This document shows, one piece after another, positions 28,101 to 34,423 of a stretch of 34,423 bases of DNA. The position numbers were made by a program, and so were the translations under genes. The stretch is from NCBI GenBank assembly GCA_020850355.1, contig JADZEX010000065.1, positions 1 to 34,423 of the forward strand, read 5' to 3'. The DNA is from Fimbriimonadaceae bacterium. Its GTDB lineage: Bacteria; Armatimonadota; UBA10988. A model generated the notes under the pieces. It did no database searches. It saw nothing but the letters and a program-made list of their open reading frames with translations, and was not told the origin of the DNA. Position 1 is the first letter of the stretch. Every line of letters starts with the position of its first letter.

Positions 28101-29849
28101 GGCATCCTCACCGAGCTGCGCCAGCACCGGCTCCAACGTCTTCCGGACAATCGGCGCGGTGAGCTTGCGCGGGGTGTAGTGCGAGCCGGTGCGGCGGCGC
28201 TCGTCGGTCGGCTGGAGCACCAGGCCGCCAGCCGGCACCGGGGCCGGTGTGGCGTGCCGGGCGATGCGCTTGTCGAGCGCCGCGAGCAGCTCGTCCAGCG
28301 TGCCGGCGTCCTTCAGGCCGCTGTACGTCTTGCCTGTCCAGTCGTGGCCGGTGGCGTCGGCGAGCCACTTGCCGCGGTCCCTGGCTGGGGTGGCGAGCAA
28401 CGCCTCGAGGTTGATCACCACCGGCGCGGCGACCTCGGATTTGTGCTTGCGCTGGCCGACGATGGCGATGGACGTGCCGGCCACCCGTTCGAGCGCGAAG
28501 CCCATGATGGTCTGGTAGACCGAGCCGATCTCCTCGACGTCGAGGGTGCGGTAGGAGAGCCGTTCGCCGTTGAGGATCAGCAGGTTGCGGAGGACGCGCT
28601 CCAGGCAGCCGTCGGCGAGGCGGGGGAGAGGCGACTGGTGGGTGGCGAGTGGCGAATGGTCGGCATCGTCCGCGCCCGTCTCCGTTCGCTGTTCGCCATT
28701 CGCCATGCGCCCCACCAGGAACGGGTACCGCTCGGGGTCGAACAGGTGACCCTCACGCGGCGGCATCGCCAACTCGGGGTGGCGGCAGCCGCCGTGGACC
28801 GCGCCGAACAGGGCCACGAGCTGGGCCCAGCCGCCGTAGCGCTGGTCCATCGTGTCGGGGTAGCGCTCGCGGTCGGCGCGCAGCCGCTCGAACAGGCCGT
28901 GGACCGAGTAGTGGCGCAGGTAGAGCGGCGTGCCCGGCAGCAGGCCGCGGTCTTCGGCGTAGAGCAGGAACACCAGGCGCATCAGCACCGCCAGCAGGCC
29001 GGCGTAGATCGAGTCCGGGTCGTCGCGCAGCGCCTCGGCCAGCAGCTCGCCGTTGGTCGCCGCGTCGGCCGCCTGGAAGCCGCGCAGCAGCTCGTACAGC
29101 GCTTCGAGCACCTGACCCGCCAGGGCCGTGGAGACCTGGCTCTGGTAGTCGCGACTCCTGGCCAGCAACGCCGGCAGCCGCGCCGACCGGGGCCCGGTGA
29201 GCAGGCGCCCGACCGACAGCAGCAGGTCGAGTGCGCCAACCAGCGGCCGGCCGGCGACTTCGGTCAGATGGGTGATCGGCCAGGTCAGGCTGCCCGAACT
29301 CTCGCCGCGCGGCGCGTAGATCAGGCGCAGGTGACGGCCGTTGCAGAGCACGCCGATGGCGACCCCGGTCTCGCGCAACAGCCGCTCGCAGCGCTGGCTG
29401 GCCGACGCCGACCAGGCGGCCTGGTCGCCGGTCGTCGCCGCGTCCAAGCTGGTCGACGGGGCGATCTCCTGGACCAGCACGAGCGGCACCCCTGCCTCTT
29501 CGCTGGTGTCCACAAAGGCCAGGGTCGGCGAGAGGATCTCCTGGAGGTCCGGCAACGGCACGACCAGGCTGTCGGGCACTGGACGCGCTGGTTCGAGGCC
29601 GAGCAGGCACTCCTCTGGCCAGCCCAGGAACTCGCGGACGAAGCGCGTGCAGTCGGCGATGGCCGGGACGGTCTCGGCGCCGGCCTCGACCTCGGCGACG
29701 TGCTCCAGGAAGCGCTGCTGCAACTCGGTGGCGTTGCGGTCCAGGACGACCTGCGCATCGACCAGAGCGGCGGCGGAGACGACCAGCCCGTCGGGCTGGA
29801 GGTACCCGAGCCAGGCCTGGTGGTCGTGCAAGGCGGGATCGTAGGTCAT
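25191..29849 (-). CDS. drmMI: DISARM adenine methyltransferase DrmMI, with inserted elements
   Basis: The 1552-residue frame encodes the large N6-adenine methyltransferase of class 1 DISARM, which modifies host DNA so that it is spared. AdoMet motif I is VCDPAMGSGAFLVEACR at 776-792 and the catalytic motif is GNPPF at 1029-1033. The specificity and C-terminal half include CFETFPFPRNW and YNRFHDP. The N-terminal third (AEDRGLLP, GSHYTPRKLTAP) is standard for the family. The ATG at 29849 lies 4 nt after the drmD stop. Four foreign-looking stretches interrupt it in frame: about 383-407, 586-767 (an entire four-helix-bundle gene element), about 993-1005, and about 1478-1503. Without the large one, LEPVLAQLGEDA would join ESLILDLKVCDPAMGSG, as in normal homologues. 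Whether the enlarged protein is active is unknown. Confidence 0.9.
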   Translation of the reverse strand: MTYDPALHDHQAWLGYLQPDGLVVSAAALVDAQVVLDRNATELQQRFLEHVAEVEAGAETVPAIADCTRFVREFLGWPEECLLGLEPARPVPDSLVVPLPDLQEILSPTLAFVDTSEEAGVPLVLVQEIAPSTSLDAATTGDQAAWSASASQRCERLLRETGVAIGVLCNGRHLRLIYAPRGESSGSLTWPITHLTEVAGRPLVGALDLLLSVGRLLTGPRSARLPALLARSRDYQSQVSTALAGQVLEALYELLRGFQAADAATNGELLAEALRDDPDSIYAGLLAVLMRLVFLLYAEDRGLLPGTPLYLRHYSVHGLFERLRADRERYPDTMDQRYGGWAQLVALFGAVHGGCRHPELAMPPREGHLFDPERYPFLVGRMANGEQRTETGADDADHSPLATHQSPLPRLADGCLERVLRNLLILNGERLSYRTLDVEEIGSVYQTIMGFALERVAGTSIAIVGQRKHKSEVAAPVVINLEALLATPARDRGKWLADATGHDWTGKTYSGLKDAGTLDELLAALDKRIARHATPAPVPAGGLVLQPTDERRRTGSHYTPRKLTAPIVRKTLEPVLAQLGEDALRLANGEWRDGANGEWRTATGATGGSPLTGHRSPAWVNEEQRDYVHRILSRPGRVAARAEGGTGGVRPDARLPERGTVRADLADAAGGGVHSLEPGRGLGEALPGGVHPVYPHCERQHGGVGDPVAPEHRSGSGERAACSAAVGGTGHSGSADPEPGTQFEAPDDATGRLWRLTPFAVRRWLFAESLILDLKVCDPAMGSGAFLVEACRQLADVLVEAWHHHGEVPAVPPDEDELMLAKRLIAQRCLYGVDKNPMAVDLAKLSLWLATLAKDHPFTFVDHSLRAGDSLVGLTRRQILGFHWRPTGDRVFGQQDLEAHIDQAVLCRRRVLDGGDHLSPAEKSRWLAVADGKLDVVRLYGDLVIAAFFGGSKDKERQARRDALLEAVLAALETGDVRHLPTAARDELRAGSGHSPLTIHHSPVSPFHWEIEFPEVFGGERAGFDGIVGNPPFAGHVTVTTSNGPGFTDYLRAMNPESGGKCDLVAFFFRRAFELLRPNGCFGLIATNTIGQGDTRSSGLRWTCGHGGTIYAAQKRYRWPGQAAVVVSVVHLAKRKVTGPFQLNGRSVPIITAYLFHAGGHDDPARLRANTAKSFQGSVVRGMGFTFDDTDTKQVASPLAVMADLVSRDPRNAERIFPYLGGEEVNDSPTHSHHRYIINFGEMTEPEARKWPELFQIVESRVLPARASSSAASSSGAIVEQFWQFGHTAKELYGAIEGMARVLANSQVSSHVAFAILPTGGVFGHTLNCFVVPPCGGLALLQCRVHEAWARFFGSSLEERFRYTPSDCFETFPFPRNWESNPALESIGQTYYDFRADLMVCHNEGLTKTYNRFHDPDERNPDLLRLRELHAEMDRAVLDAYGWSDLPTACEFLLEYEDEEDEANGEQGTANGGGDDGSPFAAPRSPRRRRKPWRYRWPDAVRDEVLARLLALNAERAEEERLAGLAAGGNRGSTTKRGGRGKRQEDGGLLAE
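25395..25465. repeat. gcgaac-type inverted repeat inside drmMI 3' end
   Basis: The left arm gaacggggagcggcgaacgg and its continuation, and the right arm gttcgccgttccctgttctc and its continuation, are imperfect inverted repeats of about 26-28 nt around a 15-nt loop. In the protein it encodes an ANGEQGTANGG...GSPFAAPRSP stretch next to an acidic run. It shares sequence with the flanks of the nested four-helix-bundle element in the same gene. Confidence 0.7.
26840..26875. repeat. gtgaatg-type short direct repeats inside drmMI
   Basis: The plus strand reads ggtgaatgg-tgaatgg-tgagtgg-tgaatgg, encoding HSPLTIHHSP on the minus strand just before HWEIEFPEVF. It resembles one arm of the gcgaatggcgaac hairpins elsewhere in drmMI but has no clear opposite arm. 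Confidence 0.6.
27549..28094 (-). mobile_element. IVS-like element: four-helix-bundle gene flanked by inverted gcgaac repeats
   Basis: An insertion of about 546 nt, a multiple of three, interrupts drmMI between LGEDA and ESLILDLKV. Its 5' flank on the minus strand (about 28094-28005) repeats GGCGAACGGCGAATGGCG twice and folds on itself. Its 3' flank (about 27578-27550) reads CCGTTCGCTGTTCGCCGTTG.., the inverse complement of the 5' flank. Between them lies a complete gene for a 23S-rRNA-IVS-type four-helix-bundle protein. This architecture (terminal inverted repeats around an S23/IVS ORF) is that of intervening sequences known from 23S rRNA genes, here placed in a protein-coding gene. Exact ends and any target duplication are not resolved. 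Confidence 0.7.
27581..27970 (-). CDS. Four-helix-bundle (23S rRNA IVS / S23-type) protein, nested in drmMI
   Basis: The 129-residue protein matches the S23/IVS four-helix-bundle family throughout: YRDLDVWQRG, VVREVYDLTRGFPSEERFGL, TSQMRRAAVSIPSNLAEGWA, FIRIANGSTAELETQLLLS. Members are encoded by intervening sequences in 23S rRNA genes and are related to Avd proteins of diversity-generating retroelements; they form pentameric barrels and are thought to bind nucleic acid. I chose the ATG at 27970 because the family starts there and GAGGAG lies about 10 nt upstream; an in-frame ATG at 27988 would add six residues. It is on the same strand as drmMI but in a different frame, lies wholly inside it, and has its own stop. 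The host frame is open across it. Confidence 0.85.
   Translation of the reverse strand: MSIESYRDLDVWQRGRRVVREVYDLTRGFPSEERFGLTSQMRRAAVSIPSNLAEGWARHYPAEFIQFIRIANGSTAELETQLLLSIDLGLVSEPHAQPLLEELAILGRQILSLERSLKRRTTPPDASGA
28005..28096. repeat. 5' flank of the nested element: gcgaac repeats with internal inverted arms
   Basis: In minus-strand reading, two direct copies of GGCGAACGGCGAATGGCG are followed after a short spacer by GGTTCGCCGCTCACCGGTCA.. in inverse orientation. The region can form a local hairpin or pair with the 3' flank near 27550-27578. It encodes LANGEWRDGANGEWRTATG.. in the drmMI frame. Confidence 0.7.
28625..28712. repeat. gcgaatggcgaac-type inverted repeat inside drmMI 5' third
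   Basis: The left arm ggcgactggtgggtggcgag plus tggcgaatgg and the right arm ccgttcgctgttcgccattc plus gccatgcgcc are imperfect inverted repeats of about 30 nt around a spacer of about 21-23 nt. It encodes ANGEQRTETGADDADHSPLA in an otherwise conserved region. It is the same family as the hairpins at 25395 and 28005. Confidence 0.7.
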
Positions 29850-29853
29850 GGCG

Positions 29854-32800
29854 TTACCCCGTGACCGGCCACAGGTAGGCCAGCCCGACCGGCTCCAAGC
29901 GCGACGAGGTCACCTCGTAGAACTCCCGGATGCGCTCCGGCTCGCGGGCTCGCTGGTCGTCAAACCGACCCAGCCAACGCTCCCAGGCGCGGCGGTTGGC
30001 TTCGAGCTGCCGCTCCTCCTCGGCGGTCAGCGCTCCGGGCAGGAGGCCTTGCGGTGAGCCGCCGCGCAGTTTGGCCTGCTCATCGAGGACGCGCCGCTTC
30101 TGCTGGTCCAGCATGTCAGCCATCGCCTCAGCCTCGATCCGTCCGCGATCCGCGAGGCGCCGTGTGGCGTCCACCTGCGCCGCGGCGCCGCGGTCGGACA
30201 GGTGCGGCAGGAGTTCGCCGATGTCCTGGGCCACCGACGCCTCGAAGCGCGCGGCCACCGTCGGCGCCACCCGGCCCGGCCCGGGCTTCAGGGCCGCCTC
30301 CAGCAGGTCCAGGGTGCGGCCTTCGGCCTCCCGCGCATAGGGCGCCAGGGTACCGTGGCGCACCTCCGGGGCCGTCCAGCGGGCGGTCACGGTCAGCACC
30401 TCCTCGTGCAGCCGCACCGCACCGCGACCGTACAGGGCCAGGCGGCCGATCAGCACCACGCGCGGGATGCTGTCCTCGCTCTGAGCCAGGCAGGCGCGCG
30501 ACAGGTCGTGGTAAACGAAGCCCTGGGCCGTGAACCGTGAGAGCAGCCGCTGCACGACGCGGTGGGACAAGTGGAGCTGCACGACGTCGTCGTCGAGTCC
30601 CGGCGGCGGTTGGAAGACCACCGGCCGAAGGGGCTTCTGCTGGCGCCACTGGTAGGTGCGATCGCCGTCCTCGGGCAACTCCCGGAGCGTGTCGAGCGTG
30701 CCCGCCCAGCCCGGATCGGAGCCGTGACGGGTGTCCAGATTCGGGAACACGAAGCGCTGCGGCTCGCCGCTGGGCGTGTCTGCTGGCGCGAGGGGCTTGA
30801 CTCGCAGCATCTCCAGCGAACAGGACAACGCGTCACGCAACGCGCCCTCGTCCAAGCCGATCCGGCGCCGGGAGCTGTCCAGGTAGGTGCGCAGCGTGTC
30901 GATCTCCCGCTGCAGATCGGCTCGGCGCAAGCGAGTGGCCTCGAGCTCCTCGTCGACCACCGCCTGCCGCTCCGGGTCGGGACCGATGGCTTGGATGTCG
31001 GCCGTGATCCGCGCCACCTCGGCATGGCGGATCCCGCCCTGCTGGAGCATGTCGGCCAGGCGCTTCTCCAAGACCTGTGAGAGGCTGCCGAGTTCGGCGC
31101 GGATGGTCTCCGTCTTCTGCACCAGCGTCCTCAGAACGCGGTCCTCGGGCCGTTGGGTGTAGACGAAGTAGTGGCAGAACACCTTGTCGCGAGGCTGGAG
31201 TTTGCGGTCGATGCGGCCATTCCGCTGTTCGAGGCGGGCCGGGTTCCAGGGCACATCGAAGTGGAAGAGGTGGCTGCAGTGCGCCTGCAGGTTCAGACCT
31301 TCGCGCGCGGCGTCGGTGGCCACGAGAATGCGCAGCGGGTGCTCGGCGGGGGCCAGGTTGAAGGCGCGTTGGATGGCCCGGCGGCGGTCCATGGACGTGG
31401 CGCCGCTGTAGAAATCGAGGCGCTGCTCGGCCAGGTCGGTGCCTCTGACCGCCTCGCGCAACCTGCCCACCAGCCACCGCCGGGTGTCTTCGTACTCGGT
31501 GAAGATCAGCAGCCGCCGGTCCGACCATCGGGCGTCGCGCTGACCGCTGGGCTCGTCGGGCAGACGGGCACCGGCACACAGATGCTCGCGGACCCAGGCG
31601 ATCAGGTGCCGCACGCGCGCGTCAGGCAGGCCGCGAGTTGATTCCGCGATCCGGACCATCTCGTCCAGCAACTGCCGCTCGCGGGGAACGTCGGCGGAGG
31701 TCGGCGTGCCCGCTGTGGCCAGGGTGGCACGCTCGAAGGCGACCTCCTCCAAGCGACCGCGGTCAGCATCGTCGAGGGCCGCGCAGTCGTCGTCCGGATC
31801 GCCGGCACCCACCAAGGCGCCCTGGTCGCAGCGCCCCGCAGTCGTCGCCTCGCCAGCCCAGAGTCGCTCCATCGTCCGACGATGCACCGCCAGCGTCCGC
31901 GCAAAGGCCTCGACCGACGAGAGCAGCCGCTGTTGCAGGCCCGAGAGGAGCAGCGCAGCTTGGGCCTGCTGGCGTTTGGACGCTGCGGCCACCCGGCGCT
32001 GGCGCACGTCGCGGTACGCGTTGAGCAACTCCGATAGCCGCAACTCGGGAGCGTCCGGCGGCAGACCGGCGAGGTCGACCTGCCGCACGGCGCGCTCGGG
32101 GAAGCCGCCCTGCAAAGCCCGAATGTCGTCTTTCAGCCGGCGCACCATAACCTGGTCGCGGTTCTTGGGCAGTACCTGCACCCCCCGCACGAACCTGTCC
32201 GGGTCAAGCAGTTCCAGCAGTGCGCTGAAGCTATTGGAGTGGCCATTGTGCGGGGTGGCTGAGAGGAACAGGCGGTGCTCGAAATGCGGCGCCAGATCGC
32301 GGATGGCCCGGGTGATTCGACTGTCGATGGCGTAGCGGGAGCTGCTGGCCGGGGCAGCGTGGTGGGCCTCGTCCAGGATCAGCAGGCTGCCCGTGCGCAG
32401 CTCGCCGAGCCAGGCGCGGAGCGGGCCGGCGTAGCTCTCATCGATCAGCAGCTTGTGCGAGACGATGAAGCGGGGGTAAGTCAGCCAGGGATTGGCCCCG
32501 AAACCATGCTCACGCCGGATCCGGTCGACGTACTCGCGGTCCAGGACCTCGAAGGTCAGCCCAAAGCGCGACTCCATCTCCTCCTGCCACTGCGGGATCA
32601 TCGACGGCGGGCAGGCGACCACGATCTCGCGCACGCGGCGCCGGAGCAGCAGCTCGGAGGCGATCAGGCCAGCCTCGATGGTCTTGCCGAGGCCCACATC
32701 GTCGGCGATGAACAAGCTGACCCGCGGCAGGACGAGGGCCTTGCGGAGCGGCTCAAGCTGGTAGGCGTCGAGCTTGATACCTGCGCGGAATGGCGACTGG

Positions 32801-33111
32801 AACAGACGCGGCTCGGTGGCGGTGACGCAGTTCCAGCGCAGCGTGTGAAGGTAGGCACTGAACCATGACTTCGCGTCGAAGCCCCGCGCGCCGATGCTCT
32901 GCCAGGCCTCCTCATCGAGGATCTGAGCCTCTGGTTCCAGTTCCCAGATGACCTCAAGCGGTTGGCCTTGGGCATCGTCATCGAGGCAGGACAGTCGGAC
33001 CAGCGCGCCGTGGCCCGTGGTGCTGTCCACGGCTTCGGTGAGGTAGGTGCGCATCCGCAGGCGCACGACTTGCCCGGGCGCTGGGATCGGAGCTGGGGTG
33101 GGAGTGCTCAC
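29854..33111 (-). CDS. drmD: DISARM SNF2-like helicase DrmD
   Basis: The 1085-residue SNF2/Rad54-type helicase has Walker A IADDVGLGKTIEAGL at 135-149, the DEAH box ILDEAHHAAP at 245-254, motif III LSATPHNGHSNSF at 283-295, motif V VATDAAREGLNLQ at 597-609, and motif VI PARLEQRNGRIDR at 624-636. A coiled-coil-prone segment (about 690-780) and a C-terminal DrmD-type region follow. DrmD marks class 1 DISARM, where it is encoded next to drmMI, as here. It is thought to remodel or translocate on DNA during restriction. The start is a GTG at 33111 with GAGAGGG about 7 nt upstream; this GTG overlaps the stop of a small upstream frame (GTGA). It is the first clear gene of the operon, so the promoter should lie upstream of 33111. 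Confidence 0.92.
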   Translation of the reverse strand: MSTPTPAPIPAPGQVVRLRMRTYLTEAVDSTTGHGALVRLSCLDDDAQGQPLEVIWELEPEAQILDEEAWQSIGARGFDAKSWFSAYLHTLRWNCVTATEPRLFQSPFRAGIKLDAYQLEPLRKALVLPRVSLFIADDVGLGKTIEAGLIASELLLRRRVREIVVACPPSMIPQWQEEMESRFGLTFEVLDREYVDRIRREHGFGANPWLTYPRFIVSHKLLIDESYAGPLRAWLGELRTGSLLILDEAHHAAPASSSRYAIDSRITRAIRDLAPHFEHRLFLSATPHNGHSNSFSALLELLDPDRFVRGVQVLPKNRDQVMVRRLKDDIRALQGGFPERAVRQVDLAGLPPDAPELRLSELLNAYRDVRQRRVAAASKRQQAQAALLLSGLQQRLLSSVEAFARTLAVHRRTMERLWAGEATTAGRCDQGALVGAGDPDDDCAALDDADRGRLEEVAFERATLATAGTPTSADVPRERQLLDEMVRIAESTRGLPDARVRHLIAWVREHLCAGARLPDEPSGQRDARWSDRRLLIFTEYEDTRRWLVGRLREAVRGTDLAEQRLDFYSGATSMDRRRAIQRAFNLAPAEHPLRILVATDAAREGLNLQAHCSHLFHFDVPWNPARLEQRNGRIDRKLQPRDKVFCHYFVYTQRPEDRVLRTLVQKTETIRAELGSLSQVLEKRLADMLQQGGIRHAEVARITADIQAIGPDPERQAVVDEELEATRLRRADLQREIDTLRTYLDSSRRRIGLDEGALRDALSCSLEMLRVKPLAPADTPSGEPQRFVFPNLDTRHGSDPGWAGTLDTLRELPEDGDRTYQWRQQKPLRPVVFQPPPGLDDDVVQLHLSHRVVQRLLSRFTAQGFVYHDLSRACLAQSEDSIPRVVLIGRLALYGRGAVRLHEEVLTVTARWTAPEVRHGTLAPYAREAEGRTLDLLEAALKPGPGRVAPTVAARFEASVAQDIGELLPHLSDRGAAAQVDATRRLADRGRIEAEAMADMLDQQKRRVLDEQAKLRGGSPQGLLPGALTAEEERQLEANRRAWERWLGRFDDQRAREPERIREFYEVTSSRLEPVGLAYLWPVTG

Positions 33112-33353
33112 CGCGACGCCCTCTCGTTGAACCGGGCTGGCGAGGCCAGCCCCCCGTTGATCAGCTCGGGATCAATGCCCTGGCAGACCATCACCCGCAC
33201 CTCCGACCGCAACCGCTGTGACCAGGCCGTCGGGCCCGGGCTCGACTCGCACAGGTCGTCGCTGGACCCTGGCGCGTTGCTCGGTACAGAGCGGAAACAG
33301 GAACCAGGTAGCGCATCGGGGTGCCGCCAGAACGTTCTGCCAAGCACCCCCAT
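33108..33353 (-). CDS. Small ORF or gene tail coupled to drmD
   Basis: A minus-strand frame of up to 81 residues ends at a TGA that overlaps the drmD GTG by 4 nt. The last 35 residues (SEVRVMVCQGIDPELINGGL..) look protein-like, the front less so. The overlap is what one sees between co-translated genes. It may be the surviving 3' end of a gene cut off by the IS630-like remnant that starts near 33350, or a chance frame. The family is not recognised. Confidence 0.3.
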   Translation of the reverse strand: MGVLGRTFWRHPDALPGSCFRSVPSNAPGSSDDLCESSPGPTAWSQRLRSEVRVMVCQGIDPELINGGLASPARFNERASR

Positions 33354-34170
33354 CGTGGACTCCCAGAGCCGCTACCCGGTGGTTCTGCAAGCTGCCCAGG
33401 TCGCCTTCCTGACCCGTGTGGCCGACGGCCGGCAGACGCCTGACCGCGACTGCCGGGCCGCCGCCATCCTCCTGGGCCGCGCGGCACAGCCAGGCGTCGG
33501 CGAGGTGGCGGCGGCTGGCCGTTGCGCCAGCCGGCGGGTCGTCGACGCGGTCGGCGCTTCGCCGCCGGGGGCTGGTCGCTGGCCTGGCTCCAGCACTGCT
33601 GCAAGCGCCATTCGCAGCGTCCCGCGCCCACCCACTCGACCCTGCGCTCCTGGCCGGTAGCCGCCCGCGTGCCGGGTCCCAAACCCGCCCCTGGTGCCGC
33701 TCCAGCGAGCCCTGCGACGCAGCCCAACGGCGCGCCGTCTGCGACGCTGACCGCGCCGCGGACGCGGCCACTACCGTGCTCTGCGGTGTCCAGCAGCCGC
33801 TCCTCCCAGCGCTCCCGCGCCGCCACCGCCGGCGCGCGACGCCGTCCGGCCGTCCGGGCCAACGCGACCGCGACGATCACCGCCGCGGCCGGTAGGCTCG
33901 CGCCACCCGCCACAACCACCACTCGGCCACCATCGCCAAGCTCCGGCGAGCCCGCTGCGCCCGCCGCCGGGAGCCCCGCGTGGTGCTCCTGACGGACAAC
34001 GTGCACACCAACCACGCCCCGCCCGCGAAGGCTGCCCTGGCGGCCTGTGGCCAGGAAGTGACCGTCCTGGCCAACCCGACCTGCAGCTCCTGGGTGAACC
34101 AGGTGGCGGCGCTCTTCAGCCACCTCCAACGCCACCTGCCAGACAACCTGCCGAGCTGGGGCACCGCGCG
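33340..34170 (+). pseudogene. Degenerate IS630-family transposase
   Basis: Pieces of an IS630-type transposase occur in order but in different plus-strand frames. The N-terminal helix-turn-helix region at about 33361-33520 reads RYPVVLQAAQVAFLTRVADG followed by RAAAILLGRAAQPGVGEVAA. The C-terminal part of the DDE domain at about 33930-34160 reads VVLLTDNVHTNHAPPAKAAL, then SSWVNQVAALFSHLQRHLPD. The second catalytic Asp is present (LLTDN), but the expected Glu in the SWLNQxE motif is Ala (VNQVAA). The middle is frameshifted and not recognisable. The element is therefore dead. I could not define terminal inverted repeats or a TA target duplication. Confidence 0.65.
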
Positions 34171-34185
34171 CCTGGCTGGCCAGCG

Positions 34186-34423
34186 CCGCGTCGAGCAGGC
34201 CAGCCTCGCGGCGCTGCCGGCGACGGGAACCTGGGACGGCTCGCACCGCCCCGCTGCTGGCAATCACCTTCCAACGCGTCGGCCATCCGGGCCCGCTCCT
34301 GAGCGCCAACGCCACGGCCGCCGTCGCCGCCGGGGACTCCTCGATTGTCAGCATATCGTACGAAGCTAATGGGAATACGCTCACTGAGACGCGCCCCGGC
34401 GGGTTGACCAGTTACACCTGGGA
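34186..34423 (+). pseudogene. Degenerate RHS/YD-repeat gene fragment, partial at right edge
   Basis: The plus strand encodes RVEQASLAALPATGTWDG (about 34189-34240), then in another frame APLLAITFQRVGHPGPLL and SISYEANGNTLTETRPGGLT SYTW to the window end. These match the minus-strand RHS protein (RVEQTSIAVVGAAGTWDA; PLLAIAFERVGNPGLLL; SISYDQNGNTLSESRPGGLT SYTW). At DNA level the last 56 nt (34368-34423) are about 90% identical to the reverse complement of 2084-2139. Most of a beta module between GTWDG and APLLA is missing, and a frame change occurs there, so the start of this copy is broken. The rest may continue as a real RHS gene beyond the window. Confidence 0.7.

Noticed and set aside
27963-29864. 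A 633-codon plus-strand frame opposite drmMI
   Set aside because: Antisense shadow of a conserved methyltransferase region.
33191-34384. A 397-codon minus-strand frame upstream of drmD
   Set aside because: It is antisense to recognisable IS630 and RHS fragments, and its translation is low-complexity.

Overview
The window is GC-rich bacterial DNA (roughly 65-70% GC by eye). Every substantial intact gene lies on the minus strand, so transcription runs from high to low coordinates. No rRNA, tRNA or universal marker gene is visible, so the host cannot be fixed. The gene content (class 1 DISARM, a giant YD-repeat protein, a fused methyltransferase/glycosyltransferase, a four-helix-bundle 'IVS' gene, short hairpin repeats of the gcgaatggcgaac type) would fit a Chloroflexota-like or other large GC-rich environmental bacterium, but that is only an inference.

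Layout from the right. (1) 33350-34423, plus strand: a decayed IS630-type transposase and then a degenerate piece of a second RHS/YD-repeat gene that runs off the right edge. (2) 33111 down to 16636: one tightly spaced minus-strand operon that I read as a class 1 DISARM phage-defence locus: drmD (SNF2 helicase), drmMI (large adenine-specific methyltransferase), a three-gene insertion (SAMHD1/YwfO-like HD phosphohydrolase, YwgA-like protein, broken AlbA_2/Schlafen-type gene), then drmA (helicase), drmB (DUF1998) and drmC (phospholipase D). Junctions are -4 to about +30 nt, except for the roughly 130-nt repeat-bearing gap before drmA. (3) 16617-15894: a possible small ORF and a gap. (4) 15893-10212: one 1893-residue protein with two methyltransferase-like, four glycosyltransferase and one TPR region. 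(5) 9961-1537: a giant RHS/YD-repeat protein with a frameshift in a G8 tract near its start and a disrupted C-terminal end. (6) 1853-185: a short coding remnant and a phage-tail-fibre-like protein with a C1q-like C-terminus.

The most unusual structure is inside drmMI. A roughly 546-bp element carrying a complete four-helix-bundle (23S rRNA intervening-sequence type, S23/IVS) gene with its own start and Shine-Dalgarno sequence sits just before the AdoMet-binding motif. It is bounded by inverted gcgaac-type repeats, and the drmMI frame stays open through it in a different frame from the nested gene. At least three smaller relatives of the flanking repeats are inserted in frame elsewhere in drmMI. 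Together with the HD/YwgA/AlbA_2 insertion, this makes the locus an atypical DISARM.

By analogy with known DISARM, DrmMI marks host DNA while DrmA/DrmB (with DrmC, DrmD) restrict incoming DNA. The HD protein could add a nucleotide-depletion arm, which is inference only. The left half (glycosyltransferase fusion, RHS, tail-fibre-like protein) looks like a separate surface or secreted-protein locus.
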